Below, piece after piece: positions 19,189 through 23,336 of a DNA stretch of 23,336 bases. The notes beneath the pieces are model-generated. The model made no database searches. It had not been told where the DNA came from and saw only the letters and a list, made by a program, of their open reading frames with translations. The translations under genes and the position numbers were made by a program. Source of the DNA: Pelargonium nanum. Its lineage: Eukaryota > Streptophyta > Magnoliopsida > Geraniales > Geraniaceae. The stretch lies in assembly GCA_036897485.1 (NCBI GenBank), contig JAYMTF010001449.1:1-23336 (forward strand), written 5' to 3'. Position 1 is the first letter of the stretch; the number at the start of each line of letters is the position of its first letter.

Positions 19189-19377
19189 AAATGTCGCAAT
19201 ACAGAAGAGAACCGAACAGATCGCGACCATTTACAAAATGCGTGAACTGCCGATTTCTCTTCGTGTAAATGAAAATATATTGCGATTTCTAATATACGCT
19301 TTCGTTGACACGTTTCTCAAATCTAGATAATTCACAGAGATTACCGATTGAGCAACGCAACGCCTATCGAAAGCGAA
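19189..19377 (-). ncRNA. H/ACA box snoRNA (first of two)
   Basis: Predicted from structure on the minus strand. The 5' hairpin has a perfect 8-bp base CGCTTTCG/CGAAAGCG (19375-19368 with 19304-19297), and an upper stem CGTT/AACG plus CTCAA/TTGAG. The H box is ATATTA (19295-19290). The 3' hairpin has a 7-bp base CGCAATA/TATTGCG (19284-19278 with 19201-19195), followed at once by ACA (19194-19192) and a three-nucleotide tail. The 5' pocket strands AGGCGTT (19365-19359) and GTCA (19309-19306) fit 25S rRNA around TGAC-U-G-AACGCCT, with 14 nt to the H box. The 3' hairpin is unusually long (90 nt, with an extra GAAGAGAA/TTCTCTTC stem), and no pocket with correct spacing was found in it. The second snoRNA begins about 26 nt downstream, so one precursor is likely. 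Confidence 0.82.
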
Positions 19378-19476
19378 CAAAACAATCGAAACTGAACTAA
19401 GTAGAAGAATTGAGAGATCTGAAGAACAGAAACAGAGGGAATAGACGAAAAACGGCGAGTTGTGAAAAGGAAGCGA

Positions 19477-19679
19477 TAGGGTTTTGGTTCATGTTGTGGA
19501 AGAGAAGGACTTTATAAAGAAGAGACCCGAGTGCGAGGGTTTAAACAACATCTCATATTCACGAAAATGCCATTCAGATTCAACGTTAAAAAGCCCATTT
19601 ATTTTTAGTGCTCAGATCTCAATTGAGAGATTCAAATCTAAGGCCTAATTTTCACAACCAAAACAATTATTGAGGCCCA
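19477..19679 (-). promoter_or_regulatory. Promoter of the snoRNA pair: Site II, telo-box, TATA
   Basis: On the minus strand, in order toward the snoRNAs: Site II element TGGGCC (19679-19674), Site II element TGGGCT (19597-19592), telo-box-like AAACCCTCG (19542-19534), TATA box CTTTATAAA (19519-19511), and AAACCCTA (19484-19477) near the expected start. Site II plus telo-box is the arrangement known from plant ribosomal-protein and snoRNA genes. The snRNA-type upstream element (RTCCCACATCG) was not seen. The TATA lies about 134 bp before the first snoRNA, leaving a leader of roughly 100 nt that would be removed in processing. A 31-codon frame starting with ATG at 19491-19489 lies in this leader and is not supported as a gene. 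Confidence 0.65.
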
Positions 19680-19697
19680 TTAATAAAATTCCAAAAA

Positions 19698-19769
19698 TGC
19701 CCTCACGCAGGATCGAACTGCGGACCTTCAGTTTACAAGACTGACGCTCTACCACTGAGCTATAAGGGC
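19698..19769 (-). tRNA. tRNA-Thr(UGU): tRNA-Thr (UGU)
   Basis: A complete 72-nt cloverleaf on the minus strand. The acceptor stem GCCCTTA/TGAGGGC pairs fully, with one G-U, and the discriminator base is A. The D-arm contains the A box TAGCTCAGTGG. The anticodon stem TCAGT/ACTGA closes the 7-nt loop CTTGTAA with anticodon TGT (19737-19735). The T-arm has the B box AGTTCGATCCTGC. There is no encoded CCA and no intron, and a TTTTT Pol III terminator begins right after the discriminator base. It looks like a nuclear gene, not an organellar insertion. It ends less than 20 bp upstream of the first Site II element of the snoRNA promoter, on the same strand. Confidence 0.95.
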
Positions 19770-22700
19770 TTCATGTTCTACAAGTTTGTATTTACTTATA
19801 TAACTATTTATACATAATTTAAAAATAAGAGTATAATTATTTATTTGTATTTTGAGTACATTAAATAGAATATTAAGAAGGTTTGTTGATCTAATCATCT
19901 TGACGGTCAACTGCATAGAATATACAAGCATTTGTAGTAAAAGTGAGGTCGAATCATATCAATTATGGAACAATCATATTGCATCAAGAGATTAAATATG
20001 TTGGTTTGAATTGGGGATATTTTTGTATTTAATTTGTGCATATGTAGGGGCATTCAAGTGTTTACATAAACAATCAAAAACTTATGTGAGAGCGGGAAGA
20101 GTTTTGTTGCTCCTACGAAGAATGTTTCAATAGAAGTTCGACTCCACGAATGAGATCTTATTTATCTAAATGTCTGTGAAACATGTTATTTATAGACATT
20201 AGTCTTTATGTTGAATCACATCAAAGCTTGCTGTAAGAGAAAAATACAAAAACATGGCTAGGGGATGATCAGGGAGTCTTCTAATTAAAGAGAAGCCAAA
20301 TCATCAAAGTGTGAGACATGGGATGGACCAGTGCTGACTTTATTTAAACTACAAGATAGATAGGTTGTTGGGTACAGCTTGTTGGCATTTGAATTATATA
20401 AATAGAAAATGTTGTGACTTCACTTGTGAAGGAGAGTGATAGAGACTTCAATGAAGTTTCTATATATAATTTGTTGCTTGCAGGCTGGAATGCAAGTTGC
20501 AGACCCAGCCTGTTCATTGGTACCACTATGGATATTGTTACAGATAAGAATTCCATATCTCATATCTATCTTTTAACTTTGTAAAAAATATAATTATAAA
20601 TGAACAAAAGGAATGCACTCCATCCTTTTCTTCTTCTTGTTTCTATGGTCCTTCACTCACTTTTGGCCCTAACCCTTTGTCCCCAAATCCAAAGGCACAA
20701 ACATGTTGTGGATTTGGACCAACCCACTTTTATAAATATAAATTAGTTATTGGCATAATAATGAATCAAAACATTATAAGAAGATATAAAAGTCATGATA
20801 GAAGAGATATTTCAAGTAAAGTAGAATATGGTTTAGCATGTCATTTATTGGTATTAAAAGTTCTTATATATTAGTTGTTAAGATATGACACTAGTGTTAA
20901 CAACTTATCATTCTTGAACTTTAAATATTGAATCTCTTTGTAACATAGTTGAATAATTAAATATAAAGGAATTGTCACTATCTTATTAGTTATCTTGTTA
21001 TCATTCATAAGATATTTTGAGAAAATAACTGAGTGCATGAAGATATTTGTAAAAGCTAAAAAAATATGTAGAAGCTGATGGATGAGGCATTGGGTTTAAA
21101 GTTTTTTTTAAAGAAGTCAAATTACAATTTTCTTTCAAATTATGTTGCCTTTACTATATATATATAAGAGGCTCATCTGAATATATATATATATATATAT
21201 ATAAGAGAATTAATATAATATTCCAATTTTGTAAATAATGACAAATTAACAAGCCATAGAGCATCTCTAATGAAAATGTTAATGAGAGGGTTTAAGAGCT
21301 TTAGGTCTTGTTTGATATATAGAAATGATAAGTATTTGATTACGAGATACTAAGAAGATATGTTAATCAAAGAAAAGATGTTAAACTTAATTTTTACAAC
21401 GTTGAGTCCCATTATTTCACATTTTCTCTCATACTAGCATTCATTGTAGTGAGTGTCATTATAATCTACTCTTTAGAAATTTCAAATGCTTACTTACCTT
21501 ACTATAAAATATAGATTCAAATGAAAAATGTTCCATATATTAATTAGCTGTCATGAATGTCAATATTATCTAAGATAGTTTTGTTTGCTAAATGGATTTT
21601 GTGCATAAAAATTATTTCTGTAATTAGGAATATATACTTAAGTTTAAGGCATCATTAAGGACAATGACATATATTCTTGCTCTCAAATACAATCAAATTT
21701 TGTTGACATAAAAAAGTAGAAACAAATAGTCTTGTACACATTCATGGCAAGATCCAGTATCTGAATTCTAACTCATCTAAACTTCATAGTAAAAAAATCA
21801 TATATCATTATCATTACATTTCTTTTTCAAAGAAAAGAACCAATCTTTCATTTTCTTCTTTTTATTTTTTCCATCATGGAATAATAACAAAATATGATAA
21901 AGTGATTTAATTAACAAGAGGCCAGTAGAGTGTTGCGGGTTGGATTCAAATTCAAATTAAAGTAAAGAATGTTGTTCTTGCGTGTTTTATTTTCTGTAGG
22001 TTAATAATTTTAAAATGAGAAAAATACTCAGCAGCTATCACCATACTTTGAATGTTCTTATATACCTACAAGTTTTGCAGAAGACTTTATGGGGTGAGCA
22101 AATCAATCAATATATTCCAAAGCATAGAATATTCGTTTGGATAATTAATTGGTAAAAAAAATTGTACTGTGAATTATAAAAGATAATAATTATCTTTGCT
22201 CAAAAATGAAAAGATAATAATCTAAATTATTTGAATAAAGAAATTTATTACATTTATATATATTTTTTTAAATGAGCGTACGTATGAAATCTCATCCATG
22301 ATTTATTGGTTGGAATTCTCGTGAATCCGGACGGATACTGTTGAAGTGAGCTTGAGTGTTAATTGATGAGATAACATCATCTATTTTAGTGATTACATGA
22401 TGTCAACTTTGAAATTAAGCACATGGCTTGATTTTTATATGCACGAAACATATATATAACATAATTATTTCAAATCACAATTAGTACAAAATTTGGCATT
22501 TAAATAAAACCATCTTTTCACCCAAAAAAAAACAATCATCTGATACAAATATCAAGCAAAATAATAATAAAATTACAAACAAATTAATATTAATAAAATT
22601 ACAAACAAGACACACGAGCATTTATTAATCCAATTAATTACTCAAAACCTATATAAACTACTGTATGATTGACTATAATACACTCAAGACAAGAACCACT

Positions 22701-22775
22701 TAATTTATGAAATAAAACAAATAAGGTGGTTGGTTAGTAATTGAATCCAAATTGCACCAAAATATTAATATTTTA
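19770..22775. other. AT-rich spacer before the WD40 gene
   Basis: About 3 kb without a supported gene. Contents worth noting: a hairpin with a perfect 9-bp stem CCAAATCCA/TGGATTTGG (20683-20717); a CAGGCTGG/CCAGCCTG inverted pair in about 20480-20515; and a TA microsatellite in two blocks (about 21154-21172 and 21180-21203), both ending in TATATAAGAG. A 70-aa minus-strand frame (20344-20556) and a 65-aa plus-strand frame (20677-20874) match nothing I recognise. The right end carries the 3' UTR of the WD40 gene on the minus strand. Confidence 0.5.
21180..21203. repeat. TA dinucleotide microsatellite
   Basis: A run of TA repeats directly followed by AGAG, with a shorter run just upstream (about 21154-21172) also ending in ATAAGAG. 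This is likely length-variable between individuals. Confidence 0.85.
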
Positions 22776-23336
22776 TTATGAATTTAATTTTAGAAACGAC
22801 GAGGACAAGGGGCTGTTGAGATTCGAAAGCGAGACCTCCCACACCTTAACCTCTCCGTCAAGACTACCACTCACCACCGATACGACACCGTTCGACTCAT
22901 CACCTTCCCAAATCGCCACCAACGACCTCACCGGTCTCTCGTGACCCTCCAAAACGGCCAAACAGCAGTACCTCTCGTCGCGCCCTTTCCGCCACATCCT
23001 CACCGTCCGATCCGCTGACCCACTGAACAGCAGACCCGACACGTGGATCAAGCTCAGTATCGCCTTACCATGACCTCTCAACGCGCCCGCAACCACCATA
23101 TAATTCGCGCTGTCCTCTCTCTCCCAGACCAGAATCGACCGGTCACACGCCCCGGAAAACAGAACCGACCCGTCGTCGTTCAGCGCCAGAGCGTTGACCG
23201 CTGACTTGTGCTTCTCGAGAGTAGCCACCAGCGAGTGTCGCTTCTCGCCGAACGGTTTCGCCCAGACCCGGATCGACCTGTCGGCGGATCCGGTGTAGAC
23301 GGTCCCGTCGGCGGAGACGACGACGGCGTTGACGGC
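22776..23336 (-). CDS. WD40-repeat protein, JINGUBANG-like (3' part, start outside window)
   Basis: The minus-strand frame stays open to the window edge, giving 186 C-terminal residues that end at a TAA (22778-22776). Four WD40 blades are visible, each with the characteristic Gly-Ser/Ala...Asp...Val-Trp ending: GSADRSIRVW (16-25), then GACDRSILVW, GSADRTVRMW and GSLDGEVKVW. 'SGACDRSILVWE' followed by 'GALRGHGKAILSL' and 'CLAVLEGHERPV' resembles plant JINGUBANG-type proteins, WD40 scaffolds described as negative regulators of pollen germination. That assignment is by recall of family sequence and not alignment. WD40 proteins act as protein-interaction propellers. The coding part is GC-rich against AT-rich flanks. 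A GTG at 23228 is not the start; the frame clearly continues upstream of it. Confidence 0.88.
   Translation of the reverse strand, partial: AVNAVVVSADGTVYTGSADRSIRVWAKPFGEKRHSLVATLEKHKSAVNALALNDDGSVLFSGACDRSILVWEREDSANYMVVAGALRGHGKAILSLIHVSGLLFSGSADRTVRMWRKGRDERYCCLAVLEGHERPVRSLVAIWEGDESNGVVSVVSGSLDGEVKVWEVSLSNLNSPLSSSFLKLNS

Noticed and set aside
19399-19491. 31-codon small ORF in the snoRNA leader (minus strand)
   Set aside because: The AUG is near the predicted transcription start, but the peptide resembles nothing known and the leader is expected to be trimmed from the snoRNA precursor.
20344-20556. 70-aa minus-strand frame and nearby inverted repeats as a possible miRNA gene
   Set aside because: The short stems (8-12 bp) are not the long, nearly perfect duplex of a plant miRNA precursor, and no known miRNA sequence was recognised.
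20683-20717. Perfect 9-bp hairpin CCAAATCCA/TGGATTTGG
   Set aside because: Too short and isolated to assign a function; hairpins of this size occur by chance in 23 kb.

Overview
This is a plant nuclear window, almost certainly from a dicot. The coding genes are intron-rich or plant-specific: a plant mTERF, a CYP86 P450, sieve-element occlusion (SEO) proteins and a JINGUBANG-like WD40 protein. Intergenic DNA is AT-rich with decayed MITEs and SINEs. A nuclear-type tRNA and plant-style promoter boxes are also present. Nothing prokaryotic or viral was seen.

Layout. Positions 1-799 are a diverged copy of the sequence downstream of the mTERF gene (3291-4031). A second mTERF copy therefore probably ends just before the window begins. 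The intact mTERF gene is at 1796-3001 (+). A foldback repeat lies at 4772-5107. A single-exon CYP86-type fatty-acid hydroxylase is on the minus strand at 5395-6963, with a TATA box at 7016-7025 and a perfect palindromic G-box/ABRE at 7375-7384. About 2.5 kb of AT-rich spacer with a SINE-like remnant follows. Two SEO genes then lie head to tail on the plus strand, at 9554-12524 (688 aa) and 13790-17912 (707 aa). Each has seven coding exons with nearly identical exon lengths. The second gene's introns have taken in a Stowaway-like MITE, a 91-bp tandem duplication and a roughly 590-bp TIR element. Another SINE-like copy sits at 18401-18550.

The most interesting hidden content is on the minus strand at 18999-19769. 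Two consecutive H/ACA snoRNAs, not previously marked by any reading frame, lie behind a promoter with TATA, telo-box-like and two Site II (TGGGCY) elements. A tRNA-Thr(UGU) gene lies directly upstream. One pocket in each snoRNA fits a conserved 25S rRNA segment with correct H/ACA geometry (rRNA recalled from memory). The window ends in an AT-rich spacer and the 3' part of a WD40 gene (22776-23336, minus, start outside).

Functional grouping: the two SEO genes encode phloem P-protein subunits that probably act together in sieve elements. The snoRNA pair and the tRNA belong to the translation machinery. The mTERF, CYP86 and WD40 genes appear to be unrelated neighbours. Exon boundaries were deduced by reading GT/AG sites, frame and homology between the two SEO copies, without transcript data.
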